Shown here: piece by piece, positions 35,711 to 44,712 of the stretch | How the letters are laid out: each line of letters starts with the position of its first letter | How positions within the stretch are numbered: position 1 is the first letter of the stretch | Source: an uncultured Pseudomonadota bacterium | GTDB lineage: Bacteria; Pseudomonadota; Gammaproteobacteria; Methylococcales; Methylomonadaceae | DNA length: 44,712 nucleotides | NCBI GenBank assembly: GCA_903876445.1 | Contig: CAIQZX010000118.1 | Coordinates: forward strand, 1 to 44,712 | Direction: 5' to 3' | Program-made: the position numbers and the translations under genes | The notes under the pieces: generated by a model | Databases searched by the model: none | What the model saw: the letters and a program-made list of their open reading frames with translations, nothing else | What the model was told of the DNA's origin: nothing

Positions 35711-35737
35711 GAGAATGGTTATTGATAATAATCAATC
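35711..35737 (+). promoter_or_regulatory. Fur-like box upstream of feoA
   Basis: GAGAATGGTTATTGATAATA followed by ATCAAT resembles repeated Fur hexamers (GATAAT) with a TTGAT-AATA-ATCAA palindrome inside. It sits just downstream of an extended -10 box TGCTATAGT (35691-35699), where a bound iron-Fur repressor would block transcription. This fits the ferrous iron uptake genes that follow. Confidence 0.55.
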
Positions 35738-35770
35738 TATGTTTAGCTTATTTGCAAAGGGGTACGTTTC

Positions 35771-36007
35771 ATGTCGATTAGTTTAAAAGATCTTTCAGTT
35801 GGTGATTCAGGAAAAATTACAGGATTCGATATTACCGGAAAAGCCTATCGTAAACGTTTGCTGGCAATGGGTCTGACTCGTGGGACAGAATTTAAAATCA
35901 CTCGTTTTGCACCACTTGGCGATCCGATTGAAATTAAATTGCGTGGTTTTTCTCTGACTTTACGAAAAGAAGAAGCCTCGGCTGTTTTGACGGAACGATT
36001 GCAATGA
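35771..36007 (+). CDS. feoA: Ferrous iron transport protein A
   Basis: FeoA is a small SH3-like cytosolic protein that assists FeoB in ferrous iron uptake. The 78-residue protein reads LKDLSVGDSGKITGFD, RKRLLAMGLTRGTEFKITR and GDPIEIKLRGFSLTLRKEEA, matching the family throughout. An AAAGGGG ribosome binding site lies about nine bases upstream. Its stop overlaps the feoB start by four bases. Confidence 0.97.
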   Translation: MSISLKDLSVGDSGKITGFDITGKAYRKRLLAMGLTRGTEFKITRFAPLGDPIEIKLRGFSLTLRKEEASAVLTERLQ

Positions 36008-38313
36008 AAAAAGATTTTATCGTCGGAATTGTCGGTAATCCTAATTGTGGAAAAACGACTCTTTTCAATGTGTTGACTGGTTCGAAACAATACGTTGGTA
36101 ATTGGGCTGGCGTAACCGTAGAAAAAAAAACGGGTGAATACGATTTCGATAATCAACACATTCAATGCGTTGATTTACCGGGTACTTATTCACTTGAATC
36201 ATCGGATGATAATGTGTCGCTTGACGAAAAAATTGCGCGTGATTACGTTGCTTCGCGTGAGGCGGATTTAATTATCAATGTTGTAGATGCCTCAAACATT
36301 GAACGCAATTTATATTTGACGGCTCAACTTATCGAAATGCGCGTGCCAATGTTAGTTGTTTTGAATATGATGGATTCGGTCAAACGGCGGGGCATCAAAA
36401 TTGATCTTGAACTTTTTGCTAAACAACTTGGTTGCCCAGTAATTGCTATTTCAGCGGCCACAAAACAAGGCATTCCCGCGTTAAAAACCGCCATAAATCT
36501 CGCTGTAGCGTCGCAACCTATTCCCCACGCTGAAATTCATTATATTGATGAGTTGGAAAAAGTTATTTCAGAATTATCACCACAAATTATTGAAATTTCT
36601 AAAACTTATCCCTGTGATTGCCGTTGGTTAGCGATACGCTTATTGGAAAATGATACGTTAGCACATGAAATTGTCGGCGATGTTTTTTTGCCTTTAATTA
36701 CAAAATTACAGCAACAAGTTGAAATTGAAACTAATGATGAAATTGACATTTTAGCCGCAGATGCGCGATACGAATTTGTTAATCAATTGACGAAAAAAAC
36801 CGTTTGCAAACTCAATGAAGTTAGTCGCCATTTCAGCGAAAAAATTGATCGCATTGTATTAAATCGCTTTTTAGGTATTCCGATTTTTTTGCTCGTGATG
36901 TACACCATGTTTTTATTTACAATTAACATTGGCAGCGCGTTTGTAGACTTTTTCGAACAACTTGTCGGGGCATTTTTAATCGATGGATTAAGCGAAATTT
37001 TAAACTTTTACAATTTTCCTGACTGGCTAAATGTTTTGCTCACGCAAGGCGTGGGCGGTGGAATACAGGTTATCGCAACATTTATTCCGATTGTCGGATT
37101 TCTATTTTTATTTTTGTCGATGCTTGAAGATTCCGGTTACATGGCGCGTGCCGCTTTTGTGATGGATAGATTTATGCGCTTTTTGGGTTTACCTGGTAAA
37201 GCGTTTGTACCAATGATTGTGGGATTTGGCTGTAATGTACCCGCCATTATGGCAACGCGAACACTGGAAAATCCGCGCGATAGAATTTTAACGAACTTAA
37301 TGAATCCTTTTATGTCATGTGGCGCACGGCTACCGGTTTACGCGCTTTTCGCCGCCGCTTTTTTTCCGATAAATGGACAAAATATCGTTTTTAGTTTGTA
37401 TTTGATTGGGATTGTTGTCGCGGTTTTAACTGGCTTGATTATGCGACACACCTTATTCAAAGGGGAAGCCGCTCCGTTTATTATGGAATTGCCAATGTAT
37501 CATTTGCCCACATTACAAGGCGTTTTTATTCGCACCGGCGATCGTTTGAAATCCTTTATGTTAAATGCTGGAAAAATTATTGTGCCGATGGTTTTGGTCT
37601 TAAATTTTTTAAATGCGCTTGGAACCGATGGTAGTTTTGGGCGTGAAAATACAAATCAATCGGTATTAAGTGAAATTGGTCGGAAACTGACTTTTGCATT
37701 TGAACCGATGGGAATTCATGAAAATAATTGGGTGGCGACAGTCGGAATCTTTACAGGTGTTTTAGCAAAAGAAGCCGTCGTCGGTACACTTGATGCACTT
37801 TACGGACAGCTAGAAACGTCTGATTCTAGCATTGAAAAACCTGCCTTCGATTTGCAACAAGCACTGAAAGAAGCCGCGTTGACCGTACCTAAAAATTTAT
37901 CTGATGTGGCGAATCGTTTACTCGATCCGCTTGGTTTAAACGTTGGCGAATTGAACAATACAGAAGCGGTTGCAAGCGCACAAAATGTTAAAATAGCGAC
38001 ATTTACAGCAATGCAGCATAATTTTGATGGGCAAGCAGGCGCGTTTGCATATTTATTATTTATTCTGCTTTACACGCCATGTGTGGCGGCCACTGCCGCT
38101 ATTTATCGTGAAACATCCGCAGGATGGGCAGCTTTCACTGTTGCGTGGACAACGGGTATTGCGTATTTTTCAGCCACACTTTTTTATCAAACTGCCACTT
38201 TTTCAGAGCATCCAGAAAGTTCATCAATGTGGATTTTAGGTTTAAACGGCTTGTTATTTGCGATTATTTTGAAATTTTGGCTACAAGGTCAACGTAAGGT
38301 TGAAATAGTATGA
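36004..38313 (+). CDS. feoB: Ferrous iron transport protein B
   Basis: FeoB is the inner-membrane permease for Fe2+. The 769-residue protein has an N-terminal G domain (G1 GNPNCGKT at 11-18, G3 DLPG at 57-60, G4 NMMD) and a helical spacer domain to about 275. The membrane part begins with FLLVMYTMFLFTI and contains the two Gate motifs, around LSMLEDSGYMARAAFVMDRF with GFGCNVPAIMATRT, and near LFILLYTPCVAATAAI. It is coupled by ATGA overlaps to both feoA and feoC. Confidence 0.98.
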   Translation: MKKDFIVGIVGNPNCGKTTLFNVLTGSKQYVGNWAGVTVEKKTGEYDFDNQHIQCVDLPGTYSLESSDDNVSLDEKIARDYVASREADLIINVVDASNIERNLYLTAQLIEMRVPMLVVLNMMDSVKRRGIKIDLELFAKQLGCPVIAISAATKQGIPALKTAINLAVASQPIPHAEIHYIDELEKVISELSPQIIEISKTYPCDCRWLAIRLLENDTLAHEIVGDVFLPLITKLQQQVEIETNDEIDILAADARYEFVNQLTKKTVCKLNEVSRHFSEKIDRIVLNRFLGIPIFLLVMYTMFLFTINIGSAFVDFFEQLVGAFLIDGLSEILNFYNFPDWLNVLLTQGVGGGIQVIATFIPIVGFLFLFLSMLEDSGYMARAAFVMDRFMRFLGLPGKAFVPMIVGFGCNVPAIMATRTLENPRDRILTNLMNPFMSCGARLPVYALFAAAFFPINGQNIVFSLYLIGIVVAVLTGLIMRHTLFKGEAAPFIMELPMYHLPTLQGVFIRTGDRLKSFMLNAGKIIVPMVLVLNFLNALGTDGSFGRENTNQSVLSEIGRKLTFAFEPMGIHENNWVATVGIFTGVLAKEAVVGTLDALYGQLETSDSSIEKPAFDLQQALKEAALTVPKNLSDVANRLLDPLGLNVGELNNTEAVASAQNVKIATFTAMQHNFDGQAGAFAYLLFILLYTPCVAATAAIYRETSAGWAAFTVAWTTGIAYFSATLFYQTATFSEHPESSSMWILGLNGLLFAIILKFWLQGQRKVEIV

Positions 38314-38549
38314 TTTTATCCAATTTACGAAAGTATTTAAAAGAACAGAAAAGTGTCGCGTTGCGTGATTTAATGCTACATTTCGATACAGACGCAGAAG
38401 CATTGCGCGGTATGTTACAAATTTTAATCTCGAAAGGTTATGTGCAAAAAATTACCGCGAATGAATCTTGCGGCACTAGTTGCTGTAAATGTGATAGCAC
38501 ACTTACTGAAATTTATGAATTTTCCAAATATGAAAAAAACAATTATTAA
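38310..38549 (+). CDS. feoC: FeoC-like winged-helix protein
   Basis: FeoC is a small winged-helix protein thought to bind an Fe-S cluster and to regulate FeoB stability or transport. The 79-residue protein has the helix-turn-helix-like segment MILSNLRKYLKEQKSVALRD and LQILISKGYVQKI, and a cysteine cluster at positions 54, 58, 59 and 61 (CGTSCCKC). It overlaps feoB by four bases and ends directly against the trpD ATG. Confidence 0.9.
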   Translation: MILSNLRKYLKEQKSVALRDLMLHFDTDAEALRGMLQILISKGYVQKITANESCGTSCCKCDSTLTEIYEFSKYEKNNY

Positions 38550-39566
38550 ATGAATAAACTCCTTGAAAAACTGCTACAAAAACAAGATTTAACCATGATG
38601 GAAATGCGTCAGGCTATGCAATTTTTTATGAGCGGTGACGCAAACGAAGCTCAAATTGCCGGTTTTTTATGTGCGTTGCGTTCAAAAGGCGAAACGATAG
38701 ATGAAATTGCCGCTGCGGCTGATGTAATGCGTGAATTAGCGACACCGATTGAAATTTTTGGTGAACACGTTATAGACACTTGCGGTACGGGGGGGGATGG
38801 TGCAAATACCTTTAACATTTCAACAACCAGCGCGTTCGTCGTTGCCGCAGCAGGTGGACAAGTTGCGAAACACGGAAATCGTTCCGTTTCGAGTTTTTGC
38901 GGCAGTGCAGATGTTTTGGAATTAGCCGGTATAGATTTAAATTTAAGTCCCGAACAAGTTGCGGAATGCGTGAAAGCGATTGGTATTGGCTTTTTATTTG
39001 CTCAAAATTATCACGGTGCAATTCAACATACCCGTGAAGCGCGTAAAAAATTGGGCGTACGAACACTGTTTAATTTACTTGGACCTTTAGCGAATCCAGC
39101 AAAAGCGAATCATCAGTTAATCGGTGTCTTTGATAAAAAATGGGTTGAACCACTCGCTCACGTTTTCAAAAAATTGGGCAGCCAACACGTTTTAGTTGTC
39201 AGCGCGGAAGATGGTTTAGATGAAATTAGCATTGCATCTGAAACACACGTTGCGGAATTAAAAAATGGTGAAATTTCTTGCTATACCATTACGCCAGAAC
39301 AATTTGGTTTAACACGGGCAAATTTAGAAACTCTCGCCATTGAAAATGCAGAAGAAAGTTTGCAAATTCTTAAAGCAGTTTTGAATAATGAAACTGGCAC
39401 AGCAAAAGATATTGTTTTATTAAACGCTGGCGCGGCAATTTACGCCGCAGATTTAGTGGATTCTCTTGCAGCAGGAATTGCGAAAGCCAACGAAGTCATT
39501 GTGAGCGGCGAAGCAAATCAGAAATTCCGTAATTTTGTTGCGTATTCAAAAACCTTTTCGTCATGA
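38550..39566 (+). CDS. trpD: Anthranilate phosphoribosyltransferase
   Basis: TrpD joins anthranilate to phosphoribosyl pyrophosphate in tryptophan synthesis. The 338-residue protein has the PRPP-binding signature CGTGGDGANTFNIST, KHGNRSVSSFCGSADVLE, FLFAQNYHGA and RTLFNLLGPLANPA. The GTGGDG motif is encoded through a run of eight G (38789-38796). No other trp gene is nearby. It starts with no gap after feoC, so it probably joins the feo transcript, and its stop overlaps nth. Confidence 0.97.
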   Translation: MNKLLEKLLQKQDLTMMEMRQAMQFFMSGDANEAQIAGFLCALRSKGETIDEIAAAADVMRELATPIEIFGEHVIDTCGTGGDGANTFNISTTSAFVVAAAGGQVAKHGNRSVSSFCGSADVLELAGIDLNLSPEQVAECVKAIGIGFLFAQNYHGAIQHTREARKKLGVRTLFNLLGPLANPAKANHQLIGVFDKKWVEPLAHVFKKLGSQHVLVVSAEDGLDEISIASETHVAELKNGEISCYTITPEQFGLTRANLETLAIENAEESLQILKAVLNNETGTAKDIVLLNAGAAIYAADLVDSLAAGIAKANEVIVSGEANQKFRNFVAYSKTFSS

Positions 39567-40198
39567 ATTCGTCGATGATTTCACGCTTATTTGAACAACT
39601 CGCCATCGCTATTCCAGAGCCAAAAACAGAATTGATTTATCAAAGTCATTTTGAATTACTGATTTCGGTTGTTCTGTCCGCCCAAGCCACAGATAAAAGT
39701 GTTAATAAAGCGACTGAAAAATTATTCGCTGTTGCAAATACGCCAGAAAAGATTTTAGAACTCGGCGAAGATGGCTTAAAAAATTACATTAAAACGATTG
39801 GTTTATTTAACACAAAAGCGAAAAACATTATTTTACTTTGTAAAAAATTGCTCGAATTCTATAACGGCGAAGTACCGCATACACGCTCGGAATTAGAAAG
39901 TTTAGCGGGCGTGGGTCGTAAAACAGCGAACGTTATTTTAAATACCGCTTTTGGAGAACCCACAATTGCTGTAGATACTCACATCTTTCGAGTAGCAAAT
40001 CGTATCGGTTTAGCCCATGCCGAAACCGTTTTAGCGGTTGAAAAGGAATTAGAGCGTGTCATTCCTGAAAAATTCAAAAACGATGCTCATCATTTGCTCA
40101 TTTTACATGGTAGATACACTTGTATGGCACGAAAACCACTTTGTGAAAATTGTGTAATTAGTCGTTATTGCGAATTTTTTCAACTCACCACGCATTGA
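39563..40198 (+). CDS. nth: Endonuclease III
   Basis: Nth removes oxidised pyrimidines from DNA by glycosylase and lyase action. The 211-residue protein has the helix-hairpin-helix LESLAGVGRKTANVILNTAF, with the catalytic Lys in GRKTA and the Asp in AVDTHIFRV. The [4Fe-4S] cysteines are Cys187, Cys194, Cys197 and Cys203 (C-x6-C-x2-C-x5-C). An alternative ATG four codons later (MISRLFEQL) is possible. It is coupled to trpD by an ATGA overlap. Confidence 0.97.
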   Translation: MNSSMISRLFEQLAIAIPEPKTELIYQSHFELLISVVLSAQATDKSVNKATEKLFAVANTPEKILELGEDGLKNYIKTIGLFNTKAKNIILLCKKLLEFYNGEVPHTRSELESLAGVGRKTANVILNTAFGEPTIAVDTHIFRVANRIGLAHAETVLAVEKELERVIPEKFKNDAHHLLILHGRYTCMARKPLCENCVISRYCEFFQLTTH

Positions 40199-40285
40199 TA
40201 AGCACAAGCTGTTTTAAGACTTAGTTCCGTTTTATTGCTAAAATAGCTCAAATTTTTATCTTATTATTTATAGAGTTGTCATTGA

Positions 40286-41503
40286 ATGAAGATTCGCGTT
40301 TCAATTGTTTTTTCTGTTTTAACTTTGCTGTCACAACCGAGTTTTGCGACTGTTTATAATTTACCTGCAAAAGCGCGTGATAGTGTTGTGGCAGAGTATC
40401 CAAATGAAATTGCTGTAACACGCGCCGATCAAAATGAAACGCTGCTTGATGTAGCGCGACGTTTTTCACTAGGACAAGTTGAAATTATTCGATTAAATCA
40501 AGAATTAGACCGCTGGCTAATTAAAAAAGATTCTATTATCACCTTACCAAACAAACGGATTTTGCCGGATTCACCACATGATGGTATTACGTTAAATATC
40601 GCAGAATATCGAATGTATTATTACGCGGGGAATGGCAAAGTTTATTCGTTTGCACACGGTGTCGGGCGACAGGATTGGAAAACGCCGCTTGGTAAAACAA
40701 GTGTTCAAAAAAAAGTGAAAGACCCCGTTTGGCGACCACCTGAATCAATCCGTCGTGAACACGCCGCAAATGGCGATCCATTGCCTGAAGTTGTACCCGC
40801 TGGCATTCACAATCCGCTAGGTGCTTACGCGCTATATTTGAACTTGCCCGGTGATTATCGAATTCACGGAACTGATATTGATAAAATTTACGGTATTGGA
40901 ATGCAAATCACACATGGCTGTGTGCGAATGTATCCCGAAGATATTGATATGCTTTACCATTTAGTAGATGAAGGAACGGCAGTTTATATTGTTAAACAAC
41001 CCATTAAAGTCGGTTGGCTGGATAATGTGCTTTATGTCGAATCGCATCCCGATTTAGAAGGTGAAGAAACAACATTAGAGCAGCGTTTAGCAAGTGCATT
41101 AGCGTTGATTCAAAAAGCGAATAATTATGAATTACCCGAATTTGACCAAACGGCATTGAAAGATGCTTTAGAAAAACAAACCGGAAATCCCACCGCTATT
41201 TATGAACGCATTATTTCACCAGAAGAAGCCGCAGCCGAAGAAGCGGCTGCATTAGCGGCAGCAGAAATTCCGCCAGTTGCACCACCTGTTAAAGCGATTG
41301 CCCCGCCTATAAAACCGCTAGCTTCCGTTGTAAAAAAACCGAATGCACCAATTCCAAAACTGACATCCAAAAACAAATTGGCGACAACAAAAAAACCAGC
41401 CATTTCGACAAAAGTTAAAGCGATTAAAGCCGCAAAACCGATTGTAAAACCAATCGAAAAACCAGTTCCAAAACCACTATCAGCGGGTTATCACCGCCCT
41501 TAA
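40286..41503 (+). CDS. L,D-transpeptidase with LysM-like domain
   Basis: This periplasmic enzyme of the YkuD family would form 3-3 peptidoglycan cross-links or attach lipoproteins. The 405-residue precursor has a signal peptide ending near PSFA21, a LysM-like segment at about 43-90 (NETLLDVARRFSLGQVEIIR), and a YkuD domain at about 102-235. The active-site motif is complete: YRIHGTD (His194) and ITHGCVRM (His210, Cys212, Arg214). The last 90 residues are low-complexity Ala/Pro/Lys-rich, perhaps a wall-spanning tail. It is closest to the E. coli ErfK/YbiS/YcfS/YnhG group; which member cannot be decided. Confidence 0.93.
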   Translation: MKIRVSIVFSVLTLLSQPSFATVYNLPAKARDSVVAEYPNEIAVTRADQNETLLDVARRFSLGQVEIIRLNQELDRWLIKKDSIITLPNKRILPDSPHDGITLNIAEYRMYYYAGNGKVYSFAHGVGRQDWKTPLGKTSVQKKVKDPVWRPPESIRREHAANGDPLPEVVPAGIHNPLGAYALYLNLPGDYRIHGTDIDKIYGIGMQITHGCVRMYPEDIDMLYHLVDEGTAVYIVKQPIKVGWLDNVLYVESHPDLEGEETTLEQRLASALALIQKANNYELPEFDQTALKDALEKQTGNPTAIYERIISPEEAAAEEAAALAAAEIPPVAPPVKAIAPPIKPLASVVKKPNAPIPKLTSKNKLATTKKPAISTKVKAIKAAKPIVKPIEKPVPKPLSAGYHRP

Positions 41504-41536
41504 ATTCTTTCCTTCACGTTAAATTTATAAAACATC

Positions 41537-43120
41537 ATGAAAAAAATTTTTATTTCAGACAAACTCGCTAACGATGGCGTAGCGTATTTAAAAGCACAAG
41601 CGGACATTGAAGTTCATTTTGAAGTCGGTTTAAGCGAAGACGAATTATGTGCAAAAATTGGCGATTTTGACGCGCTGTTAATTCGTAGCGATACCGTTGT
41701 CACGCCAAAAGTTTTGCAAGCCGCGAAAAACTTGAAACTTATCGGTCGCGCTGGCATTGGCGTAGATAATGTTGATATTCCAGCCGCAACCGAAATGGGC
41801 GTAATCGTGATGAATACTCCAGACGCGAATGCAACGACCACCGCAGAATTAGCGATTGCTCACATGATGTCATTAAGCCGCCATTTACCAACCGCTGACA
41901 AATCCGTGCGAGCTGGAAAATGGGAGCGTTCAAAATTAACAGGTTCTGAAGTGGCGCGTAAAACGCTAGGGATTGTCGGTTTTGGTACAATTGGACGTTT
42001 AGTTTCGCAACGTGCTGCTGGCTTAAAAATGAATGTGATTGCGTTTGATCCGTTTGTTGCTCCCGAAATTTACGCCGATTTAGGCGTTGAATCCGTAACG
42101 TTAGATGAGTTAATTTCACGTTCTGATTACATTACGTTGCATTGCCCATTGATTGAAAAAACGAAAAACATCATTAACGCCGCGCAACTTGAAAAAATGA
42201 AATCTACCGCCATGCTAATTAACTGCGCTCGCGGTGGATTGATTGACGAAGCGGCTCTTTATGACGCATTGAAAAATAAAAAAATCGCTGGTGCCGCATT
42301 AGACGTTTATGAAAATGAACCACCAAAAGATTCACCGTTATTTGAATTAGAAAATATCGTTTTCACGCCGCATTTAGGCGCATCGACCAATGAAGCGCAA
42401 CTCGCTGTTAGCGTAGAAATCGCAGAACAAGCTGTCACTTTTTTACGCACGGGCGAAGCGGTAAATGCGTTAAATCTACCGCGCGTTTCAGCAGATGAAT
42501 TGAAAAAATCGAACGATTACATGAATCTTGCTACACAGTTGGGCAAAGTATTGGCAGGTTTAAGTTTAAAGCCATTAACAAAACTGGAAGTTTCTTTGTT
42601 TGGTCGCGCGGCAGAAGTTTCAGCACGTCCAATTTCGGTGGCGGCATTAGTTGGCGTTTTAAGTAGTCAATTTTCCACACCTGTAAATCGCGTGAATGCT
42701 GAAAACATCGCAAAACGTCAAGGTTTGGTTTTGGTCGAATCCGTTTCACAAGAAACGCAAGATTATGTTTCCTTAATTAAATTAACCGGTCACAGCGCAG
42801 ACAGTTCAATCACATTATCGGGCGTTTTATTAGGTGGACGCTTGCCACGTTTAGTGTCGATTAACGAAATGGATATTGAAATTGTGCCAGAAGGTACGAT
42901 GCTCATAACACATCACAACGACAAACCTGGTGTGATTTCGGCGATTAGTTCCGTATTAGGCAATGCCGCGATTAACATTTCCAGAATGCAAGTTGGCGTA
43001 GCAGATAATCAACAACACGCAATGGCAGTAATTGGTATTTCTAAGCCATTGAGTGCGGATTTATTGGCGCAAGTCAGTGCAATTACTGAAGTTAATCAAG
43101 CAACTCAAATCACGTTATGA
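41537..43120 (+). CDS. serA: D-3-phosphoglycerate dehydrogenase
   Basis: SerA oxidises 3-phosphoglycerate with NAD in the first step of serine synthesis. The 527-residue protein is the long form. It has a catalytic and Rossmann core ([65 protein letters not shown]), an intervening domain at about 315-450, and a C-terminal ACT domain ([23 protein letters not shown]) that may sense serine. It is coupled to serB by an ATGA overlap. Confidence 0.97.
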   Translation: MKKIFISDKLANDGVAYLKAQADIEVHFEVGLSEDELCAKIGDFDALLIRSDTVVTPKVLQAAKNLKLIGRAGIGVDNVDIPAATEMGVIVMNTPDANATTTAELAIAHMMSLSRHLPTADKSVRAGKWERSKLTGSEVARKTLGIVGFGTIGRLVSQRAAGLKMNVIAFDPFVAPEIYADLGVESVTLDELISRSDYITLHCPLIEKTKNIINAAQLEKMKSTAMLINCARGGLIDEAALYDALKNKKIAGAALDVYENEPPKDSPLFELENIVFTPHLGASTNEAQLAVSVEIAEQAVTFLRTGEAVNALNLPRVSADELKKSNDYMNLATQLGKVLAGLSLKPLTKLEVSLFGRAAEVSARPISVAALVGVLSSQFSTPVNRVNAENIAKRQGLVLVESVSQETQDYVSLIKLTGHSADSSITLSGVLLGGRLPRLVSINEMDIEIVPEGTMLITHHNDKPGVISAISSVLGNAAINISRMQVGVADNQQHAMAVIGISKPLSADLLAQVSAITEVNQATQITL

Positions 43121-43752
43121 GTTTCCAGGTCGTTTGCTTTGATTGCGACAGCACATTAAGCAAAATCGAAGGCATTGACGAATTGGCGCGACGGGTGGGT
43201 TTAGGCGAAGAACTGGCTAAACTCACCGACGCGGCAATGAATGGTGAAGTCGCTTTAGAAGAAATTTACGGCAAACGTTTAGAATTGATAAAACCAAATC
43301 GCGCCGCGCTTGATTGGCTTGGGGAATTTTATATTTCTGAATTGGTTGATGGCGTTGCGGATGTTTTTGCCGAACTTCACAAACACAATAAAACTATTCA
43401 CATTATTAGTGGCGGTTTATTACCCGCAATTTTACCGTTAGCTAAATTATTGAATGTTCCCGCTGAAAATGTTCATGCTGTCGATGTGTATTTTGCGGAA
43501 AATGGCGATTATTTAGATTATGAAACCAAATCACCATTAGCGAAAAATGGCGGCAAAGCGGCAATTATTAAATCATTAAATTCAACAAGTTTAGTGATGA
43601 TTGGCGACGGAAAAACCGATTTAGAAGCACAACAAGCAGGCGCAAAAGTCATTGGTTTTGGCGGCGTAGTAGACAGAAAATTAGTGCATGAAAAAGCCGA
43701 TTTTTTTGTAGTAAATTCAAATTTAACAGCGGTATTACCGCATATTATTTAA
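43117..43752 (+). CDS. serB: Phosphoserine phosphatase, HAD family
   Basis: SerB removes phosphate from phosphoserine, the last step of serine synthesis. The 211-residue HAD protein has the nucleophile motif FDCDSTLS (Asp9, Asp11), ISGG (motif II), the Lys of SPLAKNGGKAA (motif III) and IGDGKTDLEA (motif IV). The short ELARRVGL cap region suits the phosphoserine subfamily rather than generic HAD enzymes. Its four-base overlap with serA puts two of the three serine genes together; serC is not in the window. Confidence 0.92.
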   Translation: MSFQVVCFDCDSTLSKIEGIDELARRVGLGEELAKLTDAAMNGEVALEEIYGKRLELIKPNRAALDWLGEFYISELVDGVADVFAELHKHNKTIHIISGGLLPAILPLAKLLNVPAENVHAVDVYFAENGDYLDYETKSPLAKNGGKAAIIKSLNSTSLVMIGDGKTDLEAQQAGAKVIGFGGVVDRKLVHEKADFFVVNSNLTAVLPHII

Positions 43753-43781
43753 ACTTTTTGGAAAAATTTAGAGAGTAAAAC

Positions 43782-44528
43782 ATGGCTGGTCACAGTAAAT
43801 GGGCAAACATTAAACACCGTAAAGCGGGACAAGACGCACAGCGGGCAAAAATTTTCACCAAAGTTTTGCGTGAAATTAACGTAGCTGTAAAAGCCGCTGG
43901 TGGTGATCCTGCAAGTAATCCCGCTTTACGCACCGCGATTGATAAAGCATTGGGGGCGAATATGCGCCGTGATACCATTGATACCGCCATCAAAAAAGCA
44001 TCTGGTACATTGGAAGGCGTAAATTATGAATCAATTCGTTATGAAGGTTACGGTGCGGGTGGTGTGGCAGTAATTGTTGATTGTCTTACTGATAATAAAC
44101 AGCGCACAGTCGGTGAAGTTCGTCATGCGTTTAGCAAATCGGGTGGAAATTTAGGCACAGATGGTTCTGTTGCATATATGTTTAGTACCGTCGGAATTAT
44201 CAGTTACAGCCCAGAAACTGACGAAGATGCGCTAATGGAAGCGGCGATTGAAGCCGGAGCTGATGATGTTGTGACCAATGAAGATGGCTCAAAGGATGTG
44301 ATGACAACATTAGAAAATTATTTCAATGTTAAAGAAGCGTTAATTACGGCAAATTTTGTGCCTGAAAATTCTGAAATTACAATGCAAGCCAGCACAAAAG
44401 CAGAATTAGATGCCGAAAATGCCGAAAAAATGATGTTGTTAATTGAGCGTTTAGAAGATTTAGACGATGTACAAAATGTCTATTCTAATGGCGATATTAG
44501 CGACGAAATTATGGCGACAATGAGCTAA
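43782..44528 (+). CDS. yebC: YebC/PmpR-family protein
   Basis: YebC-type proteins have been described as transcriptional regulators and, more recently, as ribosome-associated factors that help with difficult peptide sequences. The 248-residue protein begins [20 protein letters not shown] and has [40 protein letters not shown] and the acidic C-terminal [16 protein letters not shown], matching the family over its length. An AGAG site is seven bases upstream. In many genomes ruvC follows; here the window ends first. Confidence 0.98.
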   Translation: MAGHSKWANIKHRKAGQDAQRAKIFTKVLREINVAVKAAGGDPASNPALRTAIDKALGANMRRDTIDTAIKKASGTLEGVNYESIRYEGYGAGGVAVIVDCLTDNKQRTVGEVRHAFSKSGGNLGTDGSVAYMFSTVGIISYSPETDEDALMEAAIEAGADDVVTNEDGSKDVMTTLENYFNVKEALITANFVPENSEITMQASTKAELDAENAEKMMLLIERLEDLDDVQNVYSNGDISDEIMATMS

Positions 44529-44564
44529 TTACATTCGACATAATGTCAAAAATAATTTTCTAAT

Positions 44565-44597
44565 TTTCAATTTTTCTTTCGTTCAAATAAATTGAAA
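44565..44597. other. Inverted repeat after yebC
   Basis: TTTCAATTT (44565-44573) and AAATTGAAA (44589-44597) form a perfect 9-bp A/T-rich inverted repeat with a 15-base loop in the gap after yebC. It is weak as a terminator because no T run follows; its role is unknown. Confidence 0.35.
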
Positions 44598-44645
44598 TAA
44601 CGATATTATTTTTGACCTGTCACGTCTTATTGCGGATGTGAACTA

Positions 44646-44712
44646 CCGCCACTAAACGCTATCGCGTTCTAGTGGTCGTTTCGACCGACCCGTACTGATA
44701 TTTTCATCAGTA
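44646..44712 (+). other. Structured intergenic motif, copy 2, cut by the window edge
   Basis: CCACTAAACGC and GCGTTCTAGTGG (44649-44675) form an 11-bp stem with one bulge and a four-base loop. The tail TCGTTTCGACCGACCCGTAC follows, with an internal GGTCG/CGACC stem, and then a perfect 7-bp hairpin, TACTGAT with ATCAGTA, which ends the window. The 28 bases at 44671-44698 match 25887-25914 at 23 positions. The element may continue to the right. Confidence 0.6.

Noticed and set aside
40199-40285. Promoter of the L,D-transpeptidase gene
   Set aside because: There is an extended -10-like TGCTAAAAT, but no acceptable -35 box, so I did not list it as a feature.

Overview
The window is an AT-rich stretch of a gammaproteobacterial chromosome. 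Support for this: the hflK-hflC-hisZ...purA order, sspA-sspB, feoABC, gspJ-gspK, erpA and petABC are all typical gammaproteobacterial arrangements. The low GC, the cytochrome bc1 operon and several giant Type I-secreted repeat proteins would suit a filamentous sulfur bacterium or related Thiotrichales-like lineage. That placement is inference; no rRNA is present to settle it.

Layout. (1) 1-9.8 kb, minus strand: a Gly-rich octapeptide-repeat gene that runs off the left edge (36 copies of a 24-bp unit), two small conserved-looking genes, purA, then a block of accessory genes (Eco47II-like restriction-modification pair, RelE/RelB-type toxin-antitoxin, DUF2442 plus a frameshifted DUF4160 gene), then hisZ, hflC, hflK and two tiny ORFs. 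The accessory block separates hisZ from purA, which are usually neighbours. (2) 9.9-18.1 kb, plus strand: P-loop ATPase, metA, proB, argC, erpA, gspJ-gspK, nadA, dut. A solo IS200/IS605-like right-end hairpin lies between erpA and gspJ. (3) 18.2-19.1 kb, minus strand: a secreted LamG-domain protein whose 5' end carries a TGAC tetranucleotide tract, a likely phase-variable switch. (4) 19.3-28.3 kb, plus strand: cysD-cysN, a 1329-residue 'LTxxQ' octad-repeat protein with an RTX-like C-terminus, lysS, mazG. (5) 28.3-31.4 kb, minus strand: a 1034-residue Ig-like/Calx-beta/RTX protein. (6) 31.7-44.5 kb, plus strand: petABC, sspAB, feoABC with a Fur-like box, trpD-nth, an L,D-transpeptidase, serA-serB, yebC.

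How the genes work together. Most of the window is housekeeping: sulfate activation (CysDN), methionine, proline, arginine, serine, tryptophan and histidine synthesis, NAD and purine synthesis, Fe-S assembly, ferrous iron uptake and respiration. Many pairs are translationally coupled by ATGA overlaps. Four secreted or surface-type repeat proteins are scattered among these operons and form the most distinctive part of the window. The three most interesting signals are the hidden 36-copy octapeptide gene, the tetranucleotide switch in the LamG gene, and a pair of similar structured intergenic motifs at about 25.86 kb and 44.65 kb.
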